Assembly: GCF_003231285.1 (NCBI RefSeq)
Contig: NZ_QKNS01000012.1
Span: forward strand, 1-64,000
Reading direction: 5' to 3'
DNA length: 64,000 bases
From: Hymenobacter sediminis
Lineage (GTDB): Bacteria > Bacteroidota > Bacteroidia > Cytophagales > Hymenobacteraceae
The notes below the pieces were generated by a model. It had not been told where the DNA came from, did not search any database, and saw only the letters and a list, made by a program, of their open reading frames with translations. Below, one piece after another: positions 50,496 through 59,895 of this stretch. Positions within the stretch are counted from its first letter, which is position 1. Every line of letters starts with the position of its first letter. The position numbers were made by a program, and so were the translations under genes.

Positions 50496-52268
50496 ATGAC
50501 CAGACGACTGATTGTTGGATTTAACGACCTTTTTGATAGCGCTACCCCTCCTACTTTAGCTGATTTGCTTCGCGGGGTCAGTCGTTTCTGGCTTTTACGA
50601 TGCGTCACGCAACTGCTTGGCTATCAGAACCGCGTGCCGGCTGCCGAGCGTACCCTAAAAATGGACTTTGAGCGCATTTTCGGAGAGCGTGGACTCGTCG
50701 AAAAGCCCTTTGCGCAGCGCGCCTATGCCCACGTCTTAAGCTTTGGCCAGCAGTACGGAAAAGACGCCCTGAATGTGCTTCATCCCAAGCCCTTGCTGCA
50801 ACTGTTTGAATATGCCTTCGAGCGACCGGACGAGCCGCATACAGTAAGTGACGAGGAACTGGAAGCCAGTCTCTTTCTGGCCTGCCTACTAGTTAACACG
50901 CCTTATATCGACCAACAGAGTGCCGCCAGCGCCGCCGCTAAACAGCTGCTGCCTACACCGACTGTACCGCGCTTCGCGCTCACGAGTATGTTCTCGGACT
51001 TTGAGCTGATAAATCAGCAACCGGTGCAGGTGTTGTGGGCGCAGCTCATCAAGTCGGCGCGTTTTTTTGAATTTTTGGAGTCAGATGAGAGATTCAGTCC
51101 TTTACTTCAGTCTTTCCTGACTTATTACGGGTGTACCACTTGGCAGGAGTACACCCGTCAAATTGCTGGGCTGGTCAAGCCGGTAATCTATGCAGACAAG
51201 CCGGGCCGTATCAGCGTTGCGGTTGCACCCGGGCCAGAATTTGAAGCCAGTCGAGCGTTTCTTAACCATTTTGCGCTGCAGCCCGGCCAGGAGCTGGACA
51301 AGGAGGATTTCACGAGTTTGCGGGAAACGCCCTTGTATGAGGAAGAGCCGGGAGTTTTCGTGCTCATCTACCCCGTGTTGGTGGTGGAAATGCTGCACAA
51401 GGGACTGTACTTTCAATTCAATAGGCTCAATAAGTTGCTCCCGGAGGCGGAGCAGGTAAGCGATTGGCGTTCGGTTTACTGCGACTTCTTCTCGGAGCAG
51501 CACCTGCTCTACGGTTTGCTTGATGCCGCTTTTCAAGGCCGTGGCTTAGCCCTTACTGGCACCGTCATCAAGGAAAGCAAGACATTAAAAGGTCAGGGTG
51601 AACCGGACTACTATTTCCGCAACGGACAGCGTGCTATTCTATTCGAATCAAAAGATGTCTTGGTGCCGAAGAACGCAAAGGCCGGAACTGATTTTACGGC
51701 CTACTTTGAAGAGGTGCGCAAGCGGTTTGATTACGAAACCAACAAAAAAGGCAGACTCGTAGACAAGGCCGCTCGGCAGCTGCTGCGCAACGTAGCCCGG
51801 CTGTTGGAAAAAGAGTTTCCACTGGATACCGACTACGACCCGGCAGAGCTGGTCATCTACCCGGTGTTGGTACTTCATGACCGCCTCTACAACGTGCCCG
51901 GCCTGAACGTGTTGGTTAACGATTGGTTCCAAGAGCAGTTGGCGTTGCGCGCCGAAAAAGGCTTGCCTGTGCACAACGTGCGTCCGCTGGTGATGGTGGA
52001 CGTTGACACGGTTTTGGCCTTTCATGAGCATTTCCGGGACCAGCAACTTGCATTTGAAGACGTTCTGGAGGAGTACTATAGCTACATACATCCCGACCTC
52101 AGCGTGGTGAAAAACGATGCGGAAGCCGAGAAGCTGATGATGCAGCAGGCTCATCCTTTTGCTTTGTTCTTGGAAAATTACGCGAGCGAAAGAGGGATGG
52201 CGCCGCTCCCAATGCAAAGTCTTTATGGATTGTTGCCCATTATCAACAAAGGGGCAACGGATGAATAA
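50496..52268 (+). CDS. Large PD-(D/E)XK-like protein, candidate defence gene
   Basis: 590 residues. Near residue 375 it reads GEPDYYFRNGQRAILFESKD with the P-D and E-x-K signature of PD-(D/E)XK nucleases, and a helical region on both sides. The N-terminal 350 residues (for example DFERIFGERGLVEKPFAQRA) are helical and unknown. Codon use is visibly more AT-rich than neighbours, a sign of recent transfer. It stands alone, with a 117-base gap before it and a 280-base gap after it. I do not know the family. The motif, solitary position and composition fit a single-gene defence system or a homing-type nuclease. Confidence 0.5.
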   Translation: MTRRLIVGFNDLFDSATPPTLADLLRGVSRFWLLRCVTQLLGYQNRVPAAERTLKMDFERIFGERGLVEKPFAQRAYAHVLSFGQQYGKDALNVLHPKPLLQLFEYAFERPDEPHTVSDEELEASLFLACLLVNTPYIDQQSAASAAAKQLLPTPTVPRFALTSMFSDFELINQQPVQVLWAQLIKSARFFEFLESDERFSPLLQSFLTYYGCTTWQEYTRQIAGLVKPVIYADKPGRISVAVAPGPEFEASRAFLNHFALQPGQELDKEDFTSLRETPLYEEEPGVFVLIYPVLVVEMLHKGLYFQFNRLNKLLPEAEQVSDWRSVYCDFFSEQHLLYGLLDAAFQGRGLALTGTVIKESKTLKGQGEPDYYFRNGQRAILFESKDVLVPKNAKAGTDFTAYFEEVRKRFDYETNKKGRLVDKAARQLLRNVARLLEKEFPLDTDYDPAELVIYPVLVLHDRLYNVPGLNVLVNDWFQEQLALRAEKGLPVHNVRPLVMVDVDTVLAFHEHFRDQQLAFEDVLEEYYSYIHPDLSVVKNDAEAEKLMMQQAHPFALFLENYASERGMAPLPMQSLYGLLPIINKGATDE

Positions 52269-52545
52269 CAAGGGTACGCGCCTGTTTAGCGTTTTCTCCA
52301 AAACCTTTCCGAACGGCTAAAGCTCCTTAGCACTTGGTCCTGTTGAAGTTATTCTCTGCAAGCTTCTGCCACCGCCTGCTGAGCCGGTCCAAGCCAACTA
52401 GCCCCTGGTTAAGATAGTGGGCTTCCTGCGGCAGCTGCAGGGCCACTAACGCCGGGCTGTTTCGTGCTTTTTGCCGCCTTGGAATTGGGTAACTTGCCCA
52501 CCTATTAGCCAGCCTGTTCCTGTACCCGTCGCCTCTCCTTTATCC

Positions 52546-53874
52546 ATGAGCACCACCCGCGAGCAGCAAAACATCGAGTGGAAGGAATCGTGGCGGCCGG
52601 AGTACTTTCAGTGGATTTGCGGCTTTGCCAATGCCCAAGGGGGCCGCATCTTCATCGGCAAAAACGACGACGGGCAGGTGGTGGGCCTGCCGGGCATCCG
52701 CAAACTGCTGGAAGATTTGCCCAACCAGGTGCGCGATTTGATGGGCATCCTGGTGGAAGTCAACCGCCACGAGGAAGGCGGGCTGGAGTTTCTGGAAATT
52801 GTCGTTGAGCCGTACCCCTACCCCATCAGCTACCGCGGTCAGTACCATTTCCGCAGCGGCAGCACCAAGCAGGAGCTGCGTGGGCCGGCGCTGAGCGCGT
52901 TTCTGCTGCAGAAGCAGGGCAAGCGCTGGGACGGCGTACCGGTGCCGGGCGTCGCGGCGGCGGAGTTGTCGGCGGAAGCATTTGACTTGTTTCGCCAGCG
53001 CGCCGCCAAAAGCGGGCGCGTGGACGAGCAGGTGCTGCACGACGGTAACGAAGCCCTGCTCGACAACCTGAACCTCATCGACGGGGAGTACCTGAAGCGG
53101 GCCGCCGTGCTGCTGTTTCACCCCACGCCCGAGCGGTTCATCACCGGTGCCTACGTCAAGATTGGCTTCTTTGCCACGGACGACGATTTGCGCTACCAGG
53201 ACGAGGTGCACGGGCCGCTGCTGGTGCAGGTGGAGCGCACGCTGGATTTGTTGCAAACCAAATACGCCCGGGCCCAGGTGCGCTACGAAGGCGCCGGCCG
53301 GGTGGAAGAGCCGCCCTTTCCGGCGGCGGCCCTGCGCGAGGCACTGCTCAACGCGCTTGCCCACAAAGATTACAGCGGCGGCACGCCCGTGCAGATTAGC
53401 GTGTACCAGGACCGCCTGCAGTTCTGGAACGAGGGCCACCTGCCCGACAGCTGGACGGTGGAAAACCTGCTGCGCAAGCACCCGTCCAAACCCTTCAACC
53501 CGGACGTGGCCAACACCCTGTTCCGGGCCGGCTACATCGAATCCTGGGGCCGCGGCACCATCAAGATGTTGAACGAGTGCCGCGCGGCGCACCTGCCGGC
53601 CCCGCGCTTCTACTTCGAGGCCTCGGGGTTCGTGGTGGCGTTTGCCGCCTACTCGGTGGCCTACTGGCAGGCCCAGGGCGTGCGCGCCGACCTGGCGCCG
53701 GTGCTCCTCTACGCCGCGCAGCACGGCAGCATCACCAACACCGTGGTGCAGCAGCAGCTGGGCGTAAGCAAGCCCACCGCCACCCGCTACCTGAGCGAGT
53801 TAGAAAAGGGCGGCTGGCTGCAGAAGTCCGGCAAAACAGGGGTGGGCACGCAGTACACGCTCACCGAATCCTAA
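52546..53874 (+). CDS. ATP-binding protein of the AlbA_2 (Schlafen-like) class
   Basis: 442 residues from the ATG at 52546 (MSTTREQQNIEWKESW). The first 130 residues are an AlbA_2 domain (EWKESWRPEYFQWICGFANA, then GGRIFIGKNDDGQVVGLPG). Residues ~270-370 are the GHKL-type ATP-binding part (ALREALLNALAHKDYSGGTP, with DRLQFWNEGHLPDSW). The C-terminus has a winged helix (VVQQQLGVSKPTATRYLSEL). These are putative nucleic-acid-related regulators, common in bacterial defence islands. It lies downstream of the PD-(D/E)XK gene on the same strand with a 277-base gap. Confidence 0.82.
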   Translation: MSTTREQQNIEWKESWRPEYFQWICGFANAQGGRIFIGKNDDGQVVGLPGIRKLLEDLPNQVRDLMGILVEVNRHEEGGLEFLEIVVEPYPYPISYRGQYHFRSGSTKQELRGPALSAFLLQKQGKRWDGVPVPGVAAAELSAEAFDLFRQRAAKSGRVDEQVLHDGNEALLDNLNLIDGEYLKRAAVLLFHPTPERFITGAYVKIGFFATDDDLRYQDEVHGPLLVQVERTLDLLQTKYARAQVRYEGAGRVEEPPFPAAALREALLNALAHKDYSGGTPVQISVYQDRLQFWNEGHLPDSWTVENLLRKHPSKPFNPDVANTLFRAGYIESWGRGTIKMLNECRAAHLPAPRFYFEASGFVVAFAAYSVAYWQAQGVRADLAPVLLYAAQHGSITNTVVQQQLGVSKPTATRYLSELEKGGWLQKSGKTGVGTQYTLTES

Positions 53875-54501
53875 AGGGCTCACAAAGGGCTCACCACTCG
53901 CGGGTAGGAATTGCTAAAAGTGCCCAGGAAGCGTATAAACGCCGTTTTTGGCAGATTTATGTGCCATCGCAATGGGCTCAGCATGGGCTCACGGGGCCAC
54001 CCGTAGGCAGCAGCTAGTAAAAAAAGCGGCGCGGCGCTGCCGAATCTGTGCTACAGGCGTGCGACGGGCGCGCAAGCTCGGCTGCACACGAGTAAGGCAC
54101 CGGCCGTGACGAGCCCCGGCCATCCTCATGGCACCTTTAGGACCCGGTTACTAACAATTTTGCAGGCCAGAATGCCAAAACCACGTCCGGTTTGGGCGTA
54201 ATGGCTAGTTTTGCCTGACAAACTGATTGCCGAGTATGCTGGCTTTGAAATCCTACGCTTTGCCTAGTAGCCCCTCGTCAGCAGGCCTTGCCGCAGACTG
54301 GCTGAGCTGGGCTCGCCGTCAGCCGCTGCCCATCCAGCAGCGGCCCGCCCTGTTTGTGGGCTCCCTCGCGTAACGCTTCCCCGTCGCAGCTCTGCCCCGC
54401 GCCCTACTCGGTAGTCGGGTGGTTGCTGTCCCACCTCCCGCCCGGCCCCCAAGTTGGCCGCGGGCGAGGCGTTTTCATTCCTTTTCGTTGACGTTACTGC
54501 T
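53875..54501. other. Non-coding region with short direct repeats
   Basis: No convincing gene. The motif GGGCTCAC occurs near 53876, 53887 and 53985, with a variant near 53973. Two GC-rich stretches can fold but no function is clear. Confidence 0.4.
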
Positions 54502-54762
54502 ATGGCCGCGAGCCCCTATCGCCGCTTTTCCAGCCTCTGCCCGACCGTGCAGGCGCTGGTGATTCGGCTTATCCAAGAAGAATTCACCCCATTGCTACCC
54601 CTTTCCGCGGAAGTGCCCGCGGCTGCCTGGACCCGGGCCGTGGCGCTGGCCGACCCCACCTTGCTGTATTGCACCGCCCAGGAGCCAGTCATTCGGCTGT
54701 GCCCGGAATCCTACGAGCAGCTACGGGCATGCCTGCAGCGCGAGCTGGTCGGAGTGGGGTAA
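54502..54762 (+). CDS. Small hypothetical protein
   Basis: From the ATG at 54502 the product is 86 residues, MAASPYRRFSSLCPTVQALV, helical and with two Cys residues. The frame starts upstream but that part is probably leader. No family recognised. It is on the plus strand while the Tra operon is on the minus, and a bidirectional hairpin lies between their ends. Confidence 0.4.
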   Translation: MAASPYRRFSSLCPTVQALVIRLIQEEFTPLLPLSAEVPAAAWTRAVALADPTLLYCTAQEPVIRLCPESYEQLRACLQRELVGVG

Positions 54763-54776
54763 TTAACTCCAACAAC

Positions 54777-54807
54777 AAAGGCCGACCAAGAAACCTAGTC
54801 GGCCTTT
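54777..54807. terminator. Bidirectional terminator
   Basis: Arms AAAGGCCGAC (54777-54786) and GTCGGCCTTT (54798-54807) lie between the convergent small gene and the Tra operon. Confidence 0.65.
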
Positions 54808-54899
54808 ATGAGGACCATTAAGAACGGACAGCCGCACCAACGGCACGAGGCCGGCAGCGCCCGGGGCCGCCTGTGGGCAGGACGAAATGCATTTCTTCC

Positions 54900-55289
54900 C
54901 TACTGCCCAATCACGTACACCGGCAAGGCCTGGGCATCGGCGCCGCGGCCGGTTTCCTTTTTCACTTCCTTCCCGTCGAGCAGAATGGCAGCCGTGATTT
55001 CCGAGGCGGCCGTGCCCCCGTCGAGGCTGGCCAGCAGGCTGAGGTGGTCCCCCTGCTTCATGGTGCGCTTGAAGCGGTAGGTTGCTGGCAGCGGCACGTT
55101 GTTGACGGTAGTCGTGCCGCCGCTTTCGTTGTCGTAGCTGATGTAGTCCGACACCGGGGCCGTGGTGGAGGAAATGCGGTACTCGACCTGGTATTCTTTG
55201 GGGCCGGTGGGCGTCGCGTCGTCCTTGGCGCAGCTGCTGGCCGTGGCTAGGGCGGCGCAGCTCAGGAGCAGGGAGGCAAGTCGTTTCAT
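54900..55289 (-). CDS. Small lipoprotein, MmpS-like, end of the Tra operon
   Basis: 129 residues. Signal MKRLASLLLSCAALATASSC is a lipoprotein type (lipobox SSC at residue 20). The mature part is beta-rich: VEYRISSTTAPVSDYISYDN, TTTVNNVPLPATYRFKRTM and AAILLDGKEVKKETG, as in MmpS-like lipoproteins. It is the last gene of the Tra operon, 15 bases after TraO. It may be a pilus-associated or immunity-type lipoprotein; neither can be shown. Confidence 0.6.
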   Translation of the reverse strand: MKRLASLLLSCAALATASSCAKDDATPTGPKEYQVEYRISSTTAPVSDYISYDNESGGTTTVNNVPLPATYRFKRTMKQGDHLSLLASLDGGTAASEITAAILLDGKEVKKETGRGADAQALPVYVIGQ

Positions 55290-55304
55290 CGTGCAGAAAG
55301 GGAG

Positions 55305-55844
55305 TTAGCGGAAATGATACCGCAGGCCGGCGCTGGCGTAGCCGGGCCATTGGTCGAGCAGGGGATTGTTGAAGAGGTAGCCCTTGGTGGCGGTGGCCAC
55401 CAGCGAGAAGCGGTTGCCCAGGAACACGTCCGCCTCGGCTCCGGCCTGCGGGCCGTAGGTGAAGCGCTGGGGTTGCTGTGCGTCGGCCGCGGGCTCGCCG
55501 GTGCTGTGCTCGCCCGTGCGCTCGTAGCTGGCGCCGGCCCCGAGCAGCAGGTGCACGTAGACGACTTCGCCCAGGCGAAACAGCTGCGGCGCGAGCAGCA
55601 CCCGCCCCGCGTAGCTGGCGTAGTCGCCGCGGCCGCGGAGGGTGCCCGTTTCGCGCAGGCCGCTGGCGCGCAGGGCCAGGTGGTTGGTGAGCAGGCTGGT
55701 GTAGCTCAGCTCGTAGTAGGTGCCTGGTTCGGAGCGGCCGAGGTGGGCGCCCCAGCTGGCCATGTGTTGAACGTGGCGCTGGGCGGAGGCCGGCACGGCG
55801 CCGGCCCCCGCCAGCAGCAGGGCCACTAGCAAGAGGTTCTTCAT
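55305..55844 (-). CDS. traO: TraO-like outer-membrane protein
   Basis: 179 residues with a signal peptide (MKNLLLVALLLAGAGAVPAS). The mature protein is a small beta barrel: HLGRSEPGTYYELSYTSLLT, AGRVLLAPQLFRLGEVVYVH and AGAEADVFLGNRFSLVATAT alternate polar and hydrophobic residues, and it ends AGLRYHFR, a typical outer-membrane C-terminal aromatic. Size and position agree with the TraO family of Bacteroides conjugative elements. It may belong to the outer part of the mating channel. It overlaps no gene; the VirB5-like gene is six bases away. Confidence 0.7.
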   Translation of the reverse strand: MKNLLLVALLLAGAGAVPASAQRHVQHMASWGAHLGRSEPGTYYELSYTSLLTNHLALRASGLRETGTLRGRGDYASYAGRVLLAPQLFRLGEVVYVHLLLGAGASYERTGEHSTGEPAADAQQPQRFTYGPQAGAEADVFLGNRFSLVATATKGYLFNNPLLDQWPGYASAGLRYHFR

Positions 55845-55850
55845 AGGGGG

Positions 55851-56741
55851 TTAGTGGCGGGGGCGGGCCCGGTCCGCTTTGATAAGGGCGTTTTGCACCA
55901 GGATGTCGGAGTAAACCATTTCGGCCGCCTGCCGCGAAGGGCCGGGCTGGGCGGCTTCGGCCAGCAGGCGGTCGGCTTCCTGGCGCAGCTGCATGGCCTT
56001 AATCATGTTGTCGTTCGAGGTGTTCAGGGCCACCATCCGCTCGCCTTCGGTCATGGCGTAGCGGCCGGGGTTCTTGAGCGTGGCGTTCATCTCGATGCTC
56101 TGCTGGGTCATCTCGTCGGCAATCTTGTAGTAGCCGAAAGCGGTGGCAATCTTCTTTTTCTGCATCATCTCCTCGTAGGCGAACGTGGAGACGGCCGCTT
56201 CCTCGCGCTTGAGCTGATACTCGCGGGAACTCATGCGGTTGTTGCCCGCCGTGGCGCCGGAGCCGAAGCGCGAAAACACGTCGTACACCGTGTTCAGGTC
56301 CTGCTGGGGGTTGTTGAGCTGCAGGGCCTGGCGAAGGCGCTCGGCTTTCTGAAACACGGGCATGTATTGGTTGCTCTGCCCCCGGCCCGACATGGCCAGG
56401 GCACGGGCAAACAGCTCCTGCGGGTTGGAGAGGCGCAAATCCTGAATGCTCTGCACCTTGCGCAGGTCGGCCTGCACCTGGCGCTGTAGCTGCAGGGTCT
56501 GGTCGGTGATATCCTTCACCTGCCCGGTGATGTCCTTGGTGACGCCGGCAATCTGCTTGGCGTCCTTGATAACCTGGTAGTTCTTGACCGTTTCGGTCCA
56601 CTGTTTCAGGTGCTTGGCAAACTCACCGATGTGCACGCCCATGTGCAGTGGGTCGTTCACGACGGCCTGGGCCGCCGCATTGGTCGAGGGAGCGAGAATC
56701 AGGGCCAGGGCAACGAGGGCCGGCAAAAGCGTCTTTTTCAT
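55851..56741 (-). CDS. VirB5/TrbJ-like conjugation protein
   Basis: 296 residues, with a signal peptide (LLPALVALALILAPSTNAAA) and a helical mature part: GVHIGEFAKHLKQWTETVKN and QVQADLRKVQSIQDLRLSNP, characteristic of TrbJ/VirB5-type proteins that form pilus tips or adhesins. Related to the DUF4141 TraI of Bacteroides elements by position. It lies between TraM and TraO here, whereas TraI is upstream of TraJ in the standard order. No catalytic motif. Confidence 0.65.
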   Translation of the reverse strand: MKKTLLPALVALALILAPSTNAAAQAVVNDPLHMGVHIGEFAKHLKQWTETVKNYQVIKDAKQIAGVTKDITGQVKDITDQTLQLQRQVQADLRKVQSIQDLRLSNPQELFARALAMSGRGQSNQYMPVFQKAERLRQALQLNNPQQDLNTVYDVFSRFGSGATAGNNRMSSREYQLKREEAAVSTFAYEEMMQKKKIATAFGYYKIADEMTQQSIEMNATLKNPGRYAMTEGERMVALNTSNDNMIKAMQLRQEADRLLAEAAQPGPSRQAAEMVYSDILVQNALIKADRARPRH

Positions 56742-56765
56742 CGTCGTATCGGTTAGGTGGAAGAA

Positions 56766-58148
56766 TTAGCGCGCGGCCGCTTCTGGGCCGAGCTGGCCGG
56801 CCGCCGCGGTGGTAATCAGGATGGGGTAGCCATCGGGCAGCAGCACGTCGCGCAGCTTGGTGCGGGTCTTGGGCCGCGAGAGCACCGAGGCGGCCACGCG
56901 GCCGCCCACACCCACCACGGAGTTGGCGGCCGAAGCCGAGCGGTCGATGGCCGTGCTGATTTCCTGGGTGGTCTGCTGCTGCAACTCATTGCCGGCCATG
57001 CCGGCTTCGCGGGCCACGCGCTTCACCGGGTCAATCATGATGCCCGGCATGTAGTTGAAGTCGTAGATGTCGGCCTGCACCCGCGTCGGCCCGAGGCGGT
57101 TCACTTCCAGCGTCACGTTGTTGGTGCCCACGGTGGCCACGCCGGCAAAGACCATGTTTTTGGGAAAGGTCACACCGGACACCACCGCGTCTTCCAGCAA
57201 GCGCAGGATAACCACCGAGCCGGTGCGCACCTTCTGCTCGCCGTTGATGACGCACTTGAAAAATACGTCCGGGGCCAGCTGCTGCTCGCGCTGGCTGCCC
57301 TGGGCCATCATCCGGCTGGCATTGCCCACTTTCACGGTGTTGAAGCCATCCAGGCCGGGGGCACTCATGCGGGTGGCCAGCAGCTGCGCGGTCTGGTTGG
57401 GGTCGCGGTAGCGCTTGCCGGTCATGCGCTCGTACGCCGCGCGGGTTTCCGGGGGCGAGGAGCCCAGCATGGCCAGCACGTCCGGGTCGGTTTCAAACGG
57501 GGTGCCATCCACGTCGCGGGCCGGGACCAGCCCACGGACCGCCCGGCCGGAACCCGTGCCCGTGCGGCGGCCGCCGCCACCGCTGGCCGTCAGGCGCCGG
57601 CGCGGCACCACCAGGGTTTGGGCGCGGTAGGAGCCCGTGGCCGGGTCCTGAATCGTGGTTTCGATGGTGTCCACGTCGGCCGCGGCCAGGCGGGCGGCTT
57701 CCGCGCGACGGGCTGCGGCTTGGGCGGCGGCCTGCGCCCGGCGCCGCTTGCGCAGGGCCAGCCCGGTGGTATCGACGGCAAACACGTCCACGACGTCCTG
57801 GTCGTAAGCGCTCTGGGCATCCTGCTCGGCGCGGCGCTGGGCTTCGATTTGGGCCGAGGGCGAGGCGACCGGGGCCGGGGGCGCCGCTTCCACCGAGGGA
57901 ATTTCAGGCTCGATGTTGGCCGAGGCGGCCGCGACCGGTTCGCGCTCCTGCTGGGCCGCCCGCTGGGCGGCCTTCAGCCACAGCAGCAGGCCGCCGATGA
58001 TGAGCACCAGCAGCAGACCGGCCAGGGCCATCCAGTTGGCGCGCAGCACTTCGGCGGGTGTGCGCTTGACCGGCGCCGGTGCGGGCTGACCGGCATCCGG
58101 CGTCGAAACGGCGCGCGTATCGGGCGTGTGGGGAATGATGGGTTCCAT
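56766..58148 (-). CDS. traM: TraM-like conjugation protein (VirB10 type)
   Basis: 460 residues. One membrane helix near residues 40-59 (ANWMALAGLLLVLIIGGLLL) follows a Pro-rich cytoplasmic start. The central linker is Ala- and Arg-rich (about 110-220), and the C-terminal beta domain (VLRLLEDAVVSGVTFPKNMV, FAGVATVGTNNVTLEVNRLG) is the conserved TraM/VirB10 region, ending LRDVLLPDGYPILIT. It bridges inner and outer membrane. TraN is 14 bases upstream. Confidence 0.88.
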   Translation of the reverse strand: MEPIIPHTPDTRAVSTPDAGQPAPAPVKRTPAEVLRANWMALAGLLLVLIIGGLLLWLKAAQRAAQQEREPVAAASANIEPEIPSVEAAPPAPVASPSAQIEAQRRAEQDAQSAYDQDVVDVFAVDTTGLALRKRRRAQAAAQAAARRAEAARLAAADVDTIETTIQDPATGSYRAQTLVVPRRRLTASGGGGRRTGTGSGRAVRGLVPARDVDGTPFETDPDVLAMLGSSPPETRAAYERMTGKRYRDPNQTAQLLATRMSAPGLDGFNTVKVGNASRMMAQGSQREQQLAPDVFFKCVINGEQKVRTGSVVILRLLEDAVVSGVTFPKNMVFAGVATVGTNNVTLEVNRLGPTRVQADIYDFNYMPGIMIDPVKRVAREAGMAGNELQQQTTQEISTAIDRSASAANSVVGVGGRVAASVLSRPKTRTKLRDVLLPDGYPILITTAAAGQLGPEAAAR

Positions 58149-58162
58149 AGCGAGCAGGGGCG

Positions 58163-59071
58163 TTAAATGGTGGCAGCGCGGTTAATCACGCGGGAGGGCA
58201 CGGGCAGCACCAGCACCCGGGCGCCGTTGAGCTCGCGCAGCGTTACTTCCAGGTAGCCGCGCTCGGTGGCCGCGTACAGGGGAATGGCGTAGGTCAGGTA
58301 GCCCGTGGTGCGGCCGGTGATGACCTGGTTCGGGCGGCCGCCCGAGGGCGCCAGCGGGCGCCGGGCCTCGTTCTTTTTGCGGGCCAGGAACTTCTTCTGA
58401 GCATTTTCCACCAGCTGGAAGTCGGTGAAATCCACGTTGTAGTCGATGTTGGTCTTGTTGATGACCTTGAAGCGCAGGTAAGTGAAATCCTTGTCGTTGC
58501 GCACGTTGGCCAGCGACAGCACCAAATCATTATCGACCACGGCCACGGCCTGATGCTCCTCCCGGGCTTTGCGCAGCTGGCTGAGCTTGCCCTCGACGAC
58601 GGCTTTCTTTTCCCGCTCCTTATCCAGGGCCAGTTCGTTTTCGGGGGCCGCCCCGGCGGAAGCGGTGCTTTTGCCGTTGATGCTCAGCGCGCCGTCTTTC
58701 TGGAAGTCGTAGAGCTGCAGCACCGGGCGGCCCGTGTACACGAGCCGGCCCATCCAGTACTTGGAGCCGTAGCGGATGAGCATGGGGGTAGGCGGCACGT
58801 GCTTGCGCTTGGCGCGCACAAACACGGCGTTGGCCTCAATCTTCACCAGGTAGTTGCCGGCCATGCCCACGTCGACCAGCGACACGGGCCCGCCAAAGAC
58901 CAGGTAGGTAGTGGAGGAATCGGAAACGGCCACGTCCAGCAAATTATCGGAAGTGACCACAGCCGGAGCCGGGGTGGCAGCAGTAGTTTGCGCGGCCGAA
59001 GGTGCCGGAGCGGAGAGCAAGGAAAGCAGCCCTAACAGGGCCGGAAGAGTGTAGAGTCGCATCGGAGACAA
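58163..59071 (-). CDS. traN: TraN-like conjugation protein (VirB9 type)
   Basis: 302 residues with a signal peptide (LYTLPALLGLLSLLSAPAPS). The beta-rich N-terminus (LLDVAVSDSSTTYLVFGGPV, SLVDVGMAGNYLVKIEANAV) and the C-terminal region (DFTYLRFKVINKTNIDYNVD) match DUF4138/TraN. It is the outer-membrane-side channel partner of TraM. Its order before TraM is the reverse of the usual Bacteroides order. TraK is 10 bases upstream. Confidence 0.86.
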   Translation of the reverse strand: MSPMRLYTLPALLGLLSLLSAPAPSAAQTTAATPAPAVVTSDNLLDVAVSDSSTTYLVFGGPVSLVDVGMAGNYLVKIEANAVFVRAKRKHVPPTPMLIRYGSKYWMGRLVYTGRPVLQLYDFQKDGALSINGKSTASAGAAPENELALDKEREKKAVVEGKLSQLRKAREEHQAVAVVDNDLVLSLANVRNDKDFTYLRFKVINKTNIDYNVDFTDFQLVENAQKKFLARKKNEARRPLAPSGGRPNQVITGRTTGYLTYAIPLYAATERGYLEVTLRELNGARVLVLPVPSRVINRAATI

Positions 59072-59081
59072 GGATGGGTGA

Positions 59082-59843
59082 TTAGTGAGCCGGAGCCGCA
59101 GGCGCCGGGGGTGTAGCGGGGGTAGGAGCAGGAGTAGCGGGGGCCGCCGGCTCGCTGGCCGGGGCCAGGCCCCGCTCGGCTTCCTGCAGGCGGCGCTGGC
59201 GGTCGGCTTCCTGGGCCTGCAGCAGCTCCTGCTCTTCCCGCGTCAGCTGCGGGTTGTAGGGGATGTAGTCGAAGTTGGTGATGAGCAGCCCGTAGGGGTT
59301 GGCGTCCGAGCGGTTGGTTTCCACTAGGTTGAACTTGGCGGCCAGCGGCAGGGGCTCCTTCTGCTGGCCCCCAATGAAAATGCGCTGCTTGATGTAGACC
59401 GAGCCCGACCAGGGGCGGCGGCTCATGTCCACCAGCACGCTGTCCACGGTCACCACGTTGCGGGCGGCGTAGCGCTCGTAGTTCTGCAGCACCTGCCCGC
59501 GGGTGAAGCCCTCGTAGATGCGCCGGCCGCCGCGGCCCTCAATCAGGGGCAGGGCCGCGTCCAGGTTGGCTTTGTAGGTGTATTGGTCGTGGCCAAACAT
59601 GGTTTGCATGAACTGGCGCACCAGGTTGCGGGCCTCGTAGGGCGTGTGGGCGTCGTTGCCGGCCGAGAGGGCCGCCACGGAGCCGGTTTGCGAGACGACG
59701 TACACGCGCCGGCCGCTGTTTTCGTAGGCGCGGTACACCAGGAAGCCCGACGCCAGGGCCACCAGGAGCAGGGCCAGCACGCTGCCCAGCGCCAGGTTGC
59801 GCATGGTGGAAAAGGAAGTACTTAAGTCTTTGGCGGAATCCAT
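59082..59843 (-). CDS. traK: TraK-like conjugation protein (VirB8 type)
   Basis: 253 residues: an N-terminal membrane helix (LALGSVLALLLVALASGFLV), then a NTF2-like periplasmic domain (VRQFMQTMFGHDQYTYKANL, NVVTVDSVLVDMSRRPWSGS), and a Pro-Ala tail. The pattern is that of Bacteroides TraK, an inner-membrane scaffold of the T4SS. The gap to the lipoprotein gene is about 50 bases. Confidence 0.88.
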   Translation of the reverse strand: MDSAKDLSTSFSTMRNLALGSVLALLLVALASGFLVYRAYENSGRRVYVVSQTGSVAALSAGNDAHTPYEARNLVRQFMQTMFGHDQYTYKANLDAALPLIEGRGGRRIYEGFTRGQVLQNYERYAARNVVTVDSVLVDMSRRPWSGSVYIKQRIFIGGQQKEPLPLAAKFNLVETNRSDANPYGLLITNFDYIPYNPQLTREEQELLQAQEADRQRRLQEAERGLAPASEPAAPATPAPTPATPPAPAAPAH

Positions 59844-59895
59844 AAAAGTGTTGAGAGTCTGGTGGTGGTGAATGGTGCTTTTCTCCTGACCGCCC

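Noticed and set aside
54264..54452. Short minus-strand frame in the non-coding stretch
   Set aside because: Gly/Arg-rich low complexity, no start context and no family.
54763..55350. Minus-strand frame overlapping the MmpS-like lipoprotein and terminator
   Set aside because: It runs over the hairpin and has no signal peptide; the shorter frame has a clear lipobox.
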